DNA of 7,693 nt from Candidatus Uhrbacteria bacterium (lineage in GTDB: Bacteria; Patescibacteriota; Patescibacteriia; UBA9934; UBA10169), in assembly GCA_003505155.1 (NCBI GenBank), contig DNYJ01000015.1:16352-24044 (forward strand), read 5' to 3'. Below are positions 1 to 6,076 of the stretch, in pieces (within the stretch, counting starts at the first letter, position 1; each line of letters opens with the position of its first letter). Made by a program: the position numbers and the translations under genes. The notes beneath the pieces are model-generated. The model was given only the letters and a program-made list of their open reading frames with translations. It was not told the origin of the DNA and ran no database searches.

Positions 1-2
1 CC

Positions 3-1163
3 GCCACGTTTGCCAAGCGGTTTGACGAAGCGGCAAGCGTGCGTGTCAGCCGCGGCGGGGGATTGTCCGTCTCCTCGCAGGTGATGGAGCGGTTAAAAGA
101 AGCGCGTGCGCGATTGATTGATACGGCGTCGCGTTATCAGCACGGGCAGGGCGTTGTGATGCCGGTGGTGCTTCTTTTGAACGCCATGCTTATGGATCGC
201 AGTCAGCCGGATTTTTTTGCAGACTACGCCGAGGGGTCCATGTACTCCATGCAACTGTCGGCAGAACTTTCGAGTCTCGTGTCCGATATCGGTCGCCTGC
301 GACAGTCGCTTCAGCCGCTCGCGCGTCTTGCAAATCTTGCCGGTGAGTTTCGAGAGTCGGGACATGTGATGCCCGAGTCGTGGCAGGTTGAATTGACGGA
401 TCTTCGATACAAAGCGTTGACGGTGTCGCATCTGAAAATTTCCCCAGGAGAGCAGATCACGATTGTGGGGGAGAGCGGATCTGGGAAGAGCACGCTTCTC
501 GAAATCCTCTACGGTTTTTCTCCGGATCGCGGGCTGGTGCTCATTGATGAAATCCCGAAATCGGATGTGGACATGCGTGCCTATCGGGAAGGTGTCGCTG
601 TCGCCAATCAATTTTATGCCGTGGAGTCGGCGTCCTTTTTCGAAAATGTTATTTCCGAACAGACACCGTTTGACAAAGCGGTGTTTGAAGAAGTCGTTCG
701 GGAGCATGGTTTTGAATCGTGGTTACGGAAAGTGAGCGGAGCGGATGATTCCGAACCATTGGATACGTTGGTTCGTCGAGTCGTGCTCAATCGCGACGCA
801 ACGCTTTCCGGAGGGGAGCGCAAGCGGTTCGGTATGATGGCGATTGATTACCGCATGCGCGTGGCGCCCGACACGATCAAAATGATTCTGCTTGACGAGC
901 CGACCTTCGGAGCCGATCAGATGCTCAAGCCGGTGATCTTTTCAATGATCGCGCGATGGAGAGAGGAGCACCCTGATAAAACCATCGTCGTCGTGAATCA
1001 CGATCCGGCTTTCTTTGATTATCTTTCCGACGACAGCCGCGTGCTGGGAATTGAAAAAGATGGAACGTTGTCGCAGAACGAAACGCTCGCATCAGCCCGC
1101 GAACACAAAAACCGGCCGTTTCATCAGGTGTTTGTCAAAGCCAAAAGCGCGTCTTCTTCCTGA
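3..1163 (+). CDS. ABC exporter-type transporter, C-terminal part (end of membrane domain plus ATPase domain), 5'-truncated by window
   Basis: The frame is open to the first base, so the true start lies upstream; the GTG at 39 is only the first start-like codon in view. The visible product has a helical N-terminal part with a hydrophobic stretch (about 159-189) like the last helix of an ABC exporter membrane domain. An ATP-binding domain follows: Walker A GESGSGKST at 468-494, Q-loop Gln at 609-611, signature LSGGE at 804-818, Walker B MILLDEP at 882-902 and switch His at 999-1001. All key ATPase residues are present, so an active ATPase is expected. The D-loop reads FGAD rather than the usual SALD. 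Fused membrane and ATPase domains suggest a homodimeric or heterodimeric exporter at the cytoplasmic membrane; the substrate cannot be told. It ends in TGA, 17 nt from the convergent transketolase C-subunit gene, with no obvious terminator between them. Confidence 0.85.
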   Translation, partial: ATFAKRFDEAASVRVSRGGGLSVSSQVMERLKEARARLIDTASRYQHGQGVVMPVVLLLNAMLMDRSQPDFFADYAEGSMYSMQLSAELSSLVSDIGRLRQSLQPLARLANLAGEFRESGHVMPESWQVELTDLRYKALTVSHLKISPGEQITIVGESGSGKSTLLEILYGFSPDRGLVLIDEIPKSDVDMRAYREGVAVANQFYAVESASFFENVISEQTPFDKAVFEEVVREHGFESWLRKVSGADDSEPLDTLVRRVVLNRDATLSGGERKRFGMMAIDYRMRVAPDTIKMILLDEPTFGADQMLKPVIFSMIARWREEHPDKTIVVVNHDPAFFDYLSDDSRVLGIEKDGTLSQNETLASAREHKNRPFHQVFVKAKSASSS

Positions 1164-1180
1164 AAGTAAATTCCAGTGCG

Positions 1181-2194
1181 TTACTTCTTCCGTCTCAATA
1201 CTCTCTGCACCGCCTTCACGATGTGAGGCGCGGTGAGGCCGAAGTGTTCTAAAAGTTCTGCGGGTTCTCCCGACTCGCCGTAGCAATCTTGCATGCCAAT
1301 GCGTTCTATCGGAGTCGGGTGATGCTCCGCGAGGCACTCGGCGACGGCGCCGCCCAAGCCCCCGATGATTTGCGCTTCCTCGCACGTAACGATCGCGCCG
1401 CAATCTTTGGCGGCGGCAAGGATTGTTTTCTTGTCGAGGGGTTTTATGGTGTGGCAGTTGATGACGCGCACCTCGATCCTTTTCCCGCCGAAGGCGGATC
1501 CGACTCTGCCGGACTTTGACAATGCTTCCGCGGCCTTGAGGGCTTCGTAGAGAATGGGACCTGCCGCGATGATGGCTACGTCTGTCCCATCGCGATAGAC
1601 TTCCGCCTTTCCGATGGTGAATGGCGTCTGCGTCGTGGTAAAGACGGAAGAGTTCGCTCGAGCAAACCGCAGGTACACGGGGCCGGTCATCAAGGCCGCC
1701 GCAACCGTCGCCTTGCGCGCTTCATGCACGTCGCAAGGCACGAGAACCGTCATGTTGGGGATCACGCGCATAGTGGCAATGTCCTCGAGCGCCTGGTGAG
1801 TAGCGCCGTCGGGACCCACCGAAATGCCGGCGTGAGCCCCGCCGATTTTGACGTTGGTGTTTTGTAAGCCGATGAGCGTGCGGATCTGTTCCCAGTTGCG
1901 TCCGGGAGAGAAGGCCGCGTAGCTTGAGATAAACGGCGTCTTGCCAGTGAGAGCCATGCCGGCGGCAATGCCCGCCATGGCTTGTTCGCTGATGCCCATT
2001 TGGACGAAGCGCTTCGGGTAGGCTTCTTTGAAGAGATTTGAACGCGTAGATTCGGTGAGGTCGGTACACAGAACAACCACGCTTTCATCGGCCGCGCCCG
2101 CTTCAACCAACCCCTCGCCGTAGCCTTGGCGGGTTGGTTTTTGGGGTGGGTTGTTGAAGAGACTGGATGAAAGTTTTACGGTTTTGGAGATCAT
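1181..2194 (-). CDS. Transketolase, C-terminal subunit (pyrimidine-binding and C-terminal domains)
   Basis: This is the second half of a two-gene transketolase, 337 aa from the chosen ATG at 2194. It contributes the pyrimidine-binding domain that contacts the aminopyrimidine of thiamine diphosphate. Visible motifs are YGEGLVE near residue 25, the GISEQ loop carrying the catalytic Glu (residue 70), a GGAHAGISVGPDGATHQ segment (118-134) and a C-terminal domain ending in GESGEPAELL. With the N-subunit it should transfer two-carbon ketol units between pentose, triose and tetrose phosphates. The start at residue MISK was chosen because homologues begin at about this point. An in-frame ATG at 2242 would add 16 residues containing a 7-residue tandem repeat and would place the gene 5 nt after the DUF4349 stop. 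No clear Shine-Dalgarno sequence precedes 2194; GGGG lies only 2 nt before the ATG at 2242. Residues 230-239 look like an insertion made by a DNA palindrome. Confidence 0.92.
   Translation of the reverse strand: MISKTVKLSSSLFNNPPQKPTRQGYGEGLVEAGAADESVVVLCTDLTESTRSNLFKEAYPKRFVQMGISEQAMAGIAAGMALTGKTPFISSYAAFSPGRNWEQIRTLIGLQNTNVKIGGAHAGISVGPDGATHQALEDIATMRVIPNMTVLVPCDVHEARKATVAAALMTGPVYLRFARANSSVFTTTQTPFTIGKAEVYRDGTDVAIIAAGPILYEALKAAEALSKSGRVGSAFGGKRIEVRVINCHTIKPLDKKTILAAAKDCGAIVTCEEAQIIGGLGGAVAECLAEHHPTPIERIGMQDCYGESGEPAELLEHFGLTAPHIVKAVQRVLRRKK
1485..1497. repeat. Perfect 5-bp-arm palindrome inside the transketolase C-subunit gene
   Basis: The arms CCGCC (1485-1489) and GGCGG (1493-1497) surround a 3-nt loop. 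The palindrome lies in a stretch (1478-1507) encoding ten residues, RVGSAFGGKR, that interrupt an otherwise conserved SKSG-IEVRVINCHT region. The arms and loop are seen directly. That the stretch is an insertion rests on my memory of the family, not on an alignment. Confidence 0.5.
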
Positions 2195-2198
2195 AGGA

Positions 2199-2240
2199 GA
2201 GGGTGGAAACCGCGGAAGCGAATAAGGAAACCGCGGAAGC
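2199..2240. repeat. Two tandem 21-bp units at the transketolase C-subunit start region
   Basis: The 15-mer GGAAACCGCGGAAGC occurs exactly at 2205-2219 and again at 2226-2240, a period of 21 bp; the other 6 bp of each unit differ. The period is a multiple of three. Read on the minus strand from the ATG at 2242, the two units encode LPRFPYS and LPRFPPS. It lies between the DUF4349 stop and the preferred transketolase start, so it is either a duplicated spacer or a short N-terminal extension. Confidence 0.75.
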
Positions 2241-2247
2241 ATGACCC

Positions 2248-3153
2248 CTATCGTCGTGAGTGTTTGTAGAGACGATAGATGCCCCATGCGATGAGACCGG
2301 CGGGGAGTGCGATACCAATACCCAAAACGACGATCCAGACCGCGCCGCGCACGATTTCTTGGAACGCGACCACGAGGGTTTGCAGAGCCTCCTTGATCGT
2401 ATCAACAAATCGGAAATCGCTGGTGGGAGCGATGAGACTGGGTTTCTCGGACAGACTCACGGTGATCGTGGCGAGATCCGTTTGATTTTCCAAGTACGTC
2501 TTGCGGCCTTCCATGTGTTCGATGCGTCCACGCACGTTGGAAAGTTCGCGCTGGACTTGCAGGAGATCGCCCACCGATCCGGCGCGGCCAAGAAGCGCCA
2601 AGTAGGCTTGTTCCTCCGCGCGTGCGTTGCGCAACTGCGCTTCCAAATCGGCGAACTGTTCGGTGACGTCGGTGCCGGTCACGCGTTCGCTTTGCACACG
2701 CAGACCCAGCGCGCGTATGTCGGAGAGTGTGGCTTCAAAAGAGGCGACGGGAATGCGCAACACGGCTTGGCCGTAGAGCACCTTGTCGATACGCTCGTAG
2801 GTGCTAGCATCGCGCACGAATCCGCCAAGACGTTTGGCGAGATCGGCGAGGGCCACCTGCGTGTCGGGCGTGGAGGATACCAGGAGATCAATCTCCGCTT
2901 GTTTGATGACGCGCGCCTCGGACGTATCCGCGTCTGCTGCACTTTCCACCTGTGCGATTCCCGCCGCGCGGTCTTCCGCTACAAGTGCTTTCTCGTCGTA
3001 GAAAGCTGGCGTAGGAGATGGCATGGACGCCACCGAGTCGGAGCCGCCAGTCTCTGTTGCGGATTGTCGGTTAGGTGTCTCGGAGAAAAGAAGCAACAAC
3101 AGAACGAGCGCCGCCAGTCCGAGGAACCATTTGTGTTGTCGTGTGAGCATCAT
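2248..3153 (-). CDS. DUF4349 family membrane-anchored protein
   Basis: The product is 301 aa. It has an N-terminal hydrophobic segment (about residues 9-23) without a lipobox Cys, so it is probably a signal anchor. A Ser/Pro/Ala-rich linker follows (about 30-80), then a DUF4349 domain (about 82-237), a C-terminal transmembrane helix (about 271-294) and a short basic tail. Typical family features are the GGFVRDAS segment, LRIPVASFEATL, the TDVTEQFADLEAQLRN motif, and a charged, heptad-like region to about 225 that probably forms a coiled coil. The family has no established biochemical role; an extracytoplasmic, membrane-tethered location is likely. The gene starts 2 nt after the transketolase N-subunit stop (TAACTATGATG) with no Shine-Dalgarno sequence, suggesting translational coupling. 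The second of the two ATG codons, at 3150, is an equally possible start. The gene separates the two transketolase genes, which is unusual. Confidence 0.88.
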   Translation of the reverse strand: MMLTRQHKWFLGLAALVLLLLLFSETPNRQSATETGGSDSVASMPSPTPAFYDEKALVAEDRAAGIAQVESAADADTSEARVIKQAEIDLLVSSTPDTQVALADLAKRLGGFVRDASTYERIDKVLYGQAVLRIPVASFEATLSDIRALGLRVQSERVTGTDVTEQFADLEAQLRNARAEEQAYLALLGRAGSVGDLLQVQRELSNVRGRIEHMEGRKTYLENQTDLATITVSLSEKPSLIAPTSDFRFVDTIKEALQTLVVAFQEIVRGAVWIVVLGIGIALPAGLIAWGIYRLYKHSRR

Positions 3154-3155
3154 AG

Positions 3156-4028
3156 TTATTCGTGTTCGGATTGAATAGTTCCTCCAAGCGTGCGCAGTTG
3201 CGCGAGGGCAGAGCGGGCTTCTTTTGGGTTGGGCGGCTTGCCGTGCCACTCGAACTTCTTTTCCATAAAGTCCACACCCTTGCCGGGGATCGTGTTAGCG
3301 ATGATGACGCTGGGCTTCTTGTAGACAGCGCGCGCCTCCTCGGTCGCGTCCACGAATTGCTCGATGTTGTGCCCATCAATCTCGATGACGTGGAAGCCGA
3401 AGGACTCGAATTTGTCGCGCAAAGGTTCCTCCCCTGTAACATCCTCCACGAACCCGTCAATCTGAATTTGGTTGCGGTCAACGATAATGGTGAGGTTGGC
3501 GAGTTTCTCCTTGGCGATGAAAAGAAGAGACTCCCAGCAGATGCCTTCCTGAAGTTCTCCGTCGCCTGTTACGCAGAACACGCGCCACGTGTCATCGTTC
3601 ATGCGCGCGGCGTACGCCATACCCGCCGCCTGCGCCAAGCCTTCGCCCAAAGGGCCGGAGGTGGTTTCCACGCCAGGGAGACGGTCCTTTTCGGGGTGTC
3701 CTTGTAGCCGCGTGCCAAGTCGGCGCAGGGTCATGAGTTCTTTTTTTGGGAAGTAACCGGCGTGAGCCATGCACACATAGCGAATGGGACAGATGTGGCC
3801 GTTCGAGAGAATCAGTCGGTCGCGGTCTTTCCAGTTCGGTTGTTTGGGACGGTGATTCAAGACGTGAAAGTAGAGCGCAGTAAAAATATCGGCCATCCCC
3901 AACGGTCCGGCCGAGTGTCCAGAACCGGCATGTTCGAGCATCTTCACAAGATCACGCCGAATCTCGTTGGCCTTTTCTTCGAGGTGGGCAATTTTATCGT
4001 CGTGGATGTGGAGAGGTTGAGATGTCAT
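3156..4028 (-). CDS. Transketolase, N-terminal subunit (thiamine diphosphate-binding domain)
   Basis: The product is 290 aa and forms the diphosphate-binding half of transketolase. Visible residues include the GSGHSAG loop with His38, SNGH with His78, the GPLGEG loop (126-131), and the thiamine diphosphate/Mg motif starting at GDGELQEG (155-162) and ending at Asn186 in the DRNQ segment. HGKPPN (262-267) matches a conserved C-terminal element. The protein should pair with the C-subunit at 1181-2194. The ATG at 4028 was chosen over one 18 nt upstream because family members start near MTSQPL and because a good extended -10 element overlaps the longer version. That promoter (4037-4045) ends 8 nt before the ATG, so the mRNA may be leaderless; there is no Shine-Dalgarno sequence. 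The DUF4349 gene follows after 2 nt. Confidence 0.93.
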   Translation of the reverse strand: MTSQPLHIHDDKIAHLEEKANEIRRDLVKMLEHAGSGHSAGPLGMADIFTALYFHVLNHRPKQPNWKDRDRLILSNGHICPIRYVCMAHAGYFPKKELMTLRRLGTRLQGHPEKDRLPGVETTSGPLGEGLAQAAGMAYAARMNDDTWRVFCVTGDGELQEGICWESLLFIAKEKLANLTIIVDRNQIQIDGFVEDVTGEEPLRDKFESFGFHVIEIDGHNIEQFVDATEEARAVYKKPSVIIANTIPGKGVDFMEKKFEWHGKPPNPKEARSALAQLRTLGGTIQSEHE

Positions 4029-4036
4029 ACCAAACC

Positions 4037-4045
4037 AGTATATCA
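4037..4045 (-). promoter_or_regulatory. Extended -10 promoter for the transketolase N-subunit
   Basis: The minus strand reads TGATATACT, a TGN extended -10 followed by TATACT. No convincing -35 lies 17-18 bp upstream. Transcription would begin at about 4029-4030, one or two bases before the ATG at 4028, giving a leaderless or nearly leaderless message. The box lies in the T-rich tail of the upstream terminator. Confidence 0.5.
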
Positions 4046-4070
4046 AAAAGCAGAGTTTGACGCTCTGCTT
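4044..4070 (-). terminator. Intrinsic terminator after the cupredoxin-like gene
   Basis: On the minus strand AAGCAGAG (4070-4063) and CTCTGCTT (4055-4048) form an 8-bp stem with a 7-nt loop. The T-run begins in the stem end and continues as TTT (4047-4045), then G. It starts about 10 nt after the TAA of the secreted protein gene and ends 16 nt before the transketolase N-subunit start. It therefore probably separates two transcription units within the block. Confidence 0.7.
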
Positions 4071-4079
4071 CTTATATTA

Positions 4080-4880
4080 TTATTGAACAATGATCGTTCC
4101 CGTGGACTGCGGGTGATAACTGTCGAAGAAGGTGTACACGCCGATGTCATTGAAGCGTCGGACGAACACGCCCCCGGCTTCCATGGTTCCGGAGCCCCAT
4201 GTCAGGTCGTCAGCGGTGACGGTGTGCTTTGCCGAATCGTTGTTGGTGAACTTGATGGTGCGGCCGGCTTGAATCGTTACGGCAATCGGACTGTAGGCGG
4301 AAGCTCCGACCGATATGACGGAGGGCAGAGTGAGACTCTTGTCAACGTTGATGTTTGCCACGGATGTCCTCACGCTTGCGGGAACGAACTGCGACGTGTC
4401 CGTGATGTCTGATCCCGCTTGGTAGTTGCTGAAGAAGCTGTCAGGGACATCGTCAATCTGCTGGTTCCATGTTGATCCGTACATGCTGACGGCCACGGCT
4501 TCGGAGGTTACCCAATGCAGAGTGCCGCCCTGTCCCACGGCGTATGTTTTCGGATCGGAGTTGATTTTGATCATGCGGGTGCCGGGTCGGTACGTGGCGT
4601 TGCCGCCGATCTGGATGGTGCCGAGGTTGGCGTCCGTGAGCCACTTCACGCTGTCGAAGTTGTCATACCACGTGAAGTAGACTTTGTCGTTTCCAAACAC
4701 ATAGCGGAACCCGTCGGCGCCGTAGTAGTAGACGGCATTGCGCGTTTCTCCTCGGATGAGATCGCCGGGCGCAAGGCTTGAAAGACTGACGATTGCGGCC
4801 TGCGCGTTTGGGATGGGCGCGCTTACGAACGCGAACGCGAATACGACGGTGAGTGAGAAAAATTTGGCGAGACGCTTCAT
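4080..4880 (-). CDS. Secreted protein: CPR-type surface domain plus degenerate cupredoxin domain
   Basis: The product is 266 aa. A signal peptide is clear: KRLAK, a hydrophobic core, then NAQA-A with cleavage near residue 28. Residues about 39-157 hold two related units of roughly 50 residues with the pattern G-x-L/M-I-R/K...Y..G..G..R/H-Y/W-V, each followed by a WY or YGSTW element. I recall this arrangement from many CPR secreted proteins but have no formal name for it. Residues about 188-266 form a plastocyanin-like beta domain. Of the usual type-1 copper ligands, His219 and His256 are present, but the Cys position is Asp253 and the Met position is Ser259. Blue-copper electron transfer is therefore unlikely; a structural or other metal-binding role is possible. 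The gene has its own extended -10 overlapping the rpe stop codon and is followed by a terminator, so it may be a single-gene transcript inside the pentose phosphate cluster. Confidence 0.85.
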   Translation of the reverse strand: MKRLAKFFSLTVVFAFAFVSAPIPNAQAAIVSLSSLAPGDLIRGETRNAVYYYGADGFRYVFGNDKVYFTWYDNFDSVKWLTDANLGTIQIGGNATYRPGTRMIKINSDPKTYAVGQGGTLHWVTSEAVAVSMYGSTWNQQIDDVPDSFFSNYQAGSDITDTSQFVPASVRTSVANINVDKSLTLPSVISVGASAYSPIAVTIQAGRTIKFTNNDSAKHTVTADDLTWGSGTMEAGGVFVRRFNDIGVYTFFDSYHPQSTGTIIVQ

Positions 4881-4909
4881 AGATTTTGGTTAAGATTCCA
4901 ACGGAGGTC

Positions 4910-4918
4910 ATTATAACA
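4910..4918 (-). promoter_or_regulatory. Extended -10 promoter for the secreted cupredoxin-like gene
   Basis: The minus strand reads TGTTATAAT, a perfect TATAAT preceded by TGN. The TAA stop codon of rpe (4911-4913) lies inside the box. The distance from the box to the ATG at 4880 is 29 nt, so the leader would be about 20-23 nt. No good -35 match and no Shine-Dalgarno sequence are seen. Confidence 0.6.
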
Positions 4919-5576
4919 CGGCTTTCTTGAGGCTGTGAATGATTTCAAGAGGGGCATCTGCATCGAAGATGGCTGAGCCGATGCAAAAGCGCGAAATTCC
5001 CGCGTCTTTAAAGCGTGAAATCGTTGAGAGATCAATGCCTCCGTCGGCTCCGAGGATGATGGTTGGATACTTCTTGTGGATGTGGGCGATCTTGTTGAAG
5101 AGTTCTTCCGCTTCAAGTCCGTGCGCGTGGTCTCCAAGGCCTTGGCCGGACGCGCCAGGGTGCACCGTCATGAGTAAAAGCTCACCCAGCGACGCGAGAT
5201 CGTGGTGCGCTTCATTGATCGGCGTTTCAGGGTTAAGCCCCATGCCGACTTCGAGCCCGAGCTCTTTCAACCCTTTGATGATGGGTTCGTGCGAACGGTC
5301 CAGCTCCGCGTGGAAGATTGCTCGCTTGAAGGTCGGTACATGTTCCTTCCAGCTTTCGGCGACAGCGAGCGGATTCTCCACCATGAGGTGAAGCTCGAAG
5401 GCAACGTCGGTTTTCATGGCTCCGATAGCGCGTGCGTCGTGATAACTCATGCGCCCGAACATCGTGCCATCCAAGATGTCAACCTGAATCGTCTCTACCT
5501 CGTGTTCGACAAGCCGAAGTCGGCGTTCAAATTCACGCTCGGACTCCACAAGGACGGCAGGGATAATTTCATTCAT
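4911..5576 (-). CDS. rpe: Ribulose-phosphate 3-epimerase (divergent)
   Basis: The product is 221 aa, normal for this TIM-barrel enzyme, which interconverts ribulose 5-phosphate and xylulose 5-phosphate using a divalent metal. Family landmarks are VDILDG (32-37, Asp33), ELHLMVENP (61-69, His63), the phosphate-loop region MTVHPGASGQG (136-146) and GADGGID (176-182) with Asp178, followed by GSAIF. Asp33, His63 and Asp178 match the conserved metal and acid-base residues. The first metal-ligand His, expected two residues before Asp33, is Gln31, and the usual PSILS motif at the N-terminus reads PAVLV. This is a divergent member, so activity is likely but not certain. The start is fixed by a 4-nt ATGA overlap with the rpiB stop; a purine-rich GAAGAAGAAGAG stretch lies just upstream. 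The neighbours rpiB and transketolase support the call. Confidence 0.88.
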   Translation of the reverse strand: MNEIIPAVLVESEREFERRLRLVEHEVETIQVDILDGTMFGRMSYHDARAIGAMKTDVAFELHLMVENPLAVAESWKEHVPTFKRAIFHAELDRSHEPIIKGLKELGLEVGMGLNPETPINEAHHDLASLGELLLMTVHPGASGQGLGDHAHGLEAEELFNKIAHIHKKYPTIILGADGGIDLSTISRFKDAGISRFCIGSAIFDADAPLEIIHSLKKAVL

Positions 5577-6031
5577 ACGCCGAACTCTTCTTCTTCAATC
5601 TCTGCAACTTTCTCCAGACGACGTTTATGACGCTCTGCGCCGGAAAACGCCGTCTGCAACCAAACGCGAACAATCTCCTTCGCCTCTTCCATCTCGACGG
5701 CGCGGCCGGGCAAGCATAGCACGTTTGCGTTGTCGTCAGTGCGAGAAGACTCGGCGGCGTAGGCTGAAAATCCCGTCGCCGCCCGCACGCCTTTCACTTT
5801 GTTCGCCACAATGCAAACACCCTGCGCGTTGCCGCACGCGACGATGCCAAGCGATCCTGGATCCGCCTGAACTCGCTTGGCCACCGCATGGGAAAACTCG
5901 GGGTAGTCGTCGTGTTCCACAAGATGCTCGTTGCCCATGTCCACAACGTTGTGACCTTCATCTTTCAGCCAGGCTTCGACAGCCTCCTTCACCTCCCAAC
6001 CGGCATGGTCGGCTCCTAAATAAATCGTCAT
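5573..6031 (-). CDS. rpiB: Ribose-5-phosphate isomerase B (RpiB/LacA/LacB family)
   Basis: The product is 152 aa, the normal size. It interconverts ribose 5-phosphate and ribulose 5-phosphate. Motifs are GADHAG at residues 6-11, DDYPEF at 41-46, ACGNAQG with the catalytic Cys66, ANKVKGVRAA, then NANVLCLPGR ending at Arg110, and ERHKRRLEKV near the C-terminus. The position corresponding to E. coli His99, linked to sugar-ring opening, appears to be Asp99 (SSRTDDNANV), a substitution worth testing. The stop TGA overlaps the rpe start. The start codon lies only 2 bp from the 36-bp inverted repeat of the GxxExxY element. Whatever drives this gene must therefore lie in that repeat or in the element, for example by read-through from the GxxExxY promoter. 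AGG in the repeat end could act as a weak ribosome-binding site. Confidence 0.93.
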   Translation of the reverse strand: MTIYLGADHAGWEVKEAVEAWLKDEGHNVVDMGNEHLVEHDDYPEFSHAVAKRVQADPGSLGIVACGNAQGVCIVANKVKGVRAATGFSAYAAESSRTDDNANVLCLPGRAVEMEEAKEIVRVWLQTAFSGAERHKRRLEKVAEIEEEEFGV

Positions 6032-6033
6032 AG

Positions 6034-6069
6034 ACCTACAGAATTACAGATCGGTACAAATATACAGAT
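6034..6069 (+). repeat. Left copy of a perfect 36-bp inverted repeat
   Basis: This segment is the exact reverse complement of 6500-6535. It starts ACCTACAGAATT and ends AAATATACAGAT. It carries degenerate TAC(A/G)(A/G)A units at 6037, 6045, 6055 and 6063, and one more just beyond the match at 6071. It begins 2 bp upstream of the rpiB start codon. Confidence 0.97.
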
Positions 6070-6076
6070 GTACGGA

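Noticed and set aside
39..41. GTG at 39 as the true start of the ABC protein
   Set aside because: The frame is open back to base 3 and the encoded residues continue as membrane-domain helix, so the gene is truncated by the window edge.
1164..1180. Bidirectional terminator between the convergent ABC and transketolase C genes
   Set aside because: The 17-nt gap shows no stem-loop or T-run.
2260..3174. A 304-codon open frame on the plus strand opposite the DUF4349 gene
   Set aside because: It is fully antisense to a protein with clear family motifs, has no recognisable domain, and is explained by the GC-rich codon use of the opposite strand.
3162..4412. Two long plus-strand open frames (3162-3707 and 3762-4412) opposite transketolase N and the secreted protein
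   Set aside because: Both are shadows of well-supported minus-strand genes and the second one spans a terminator and an intergenic gap.
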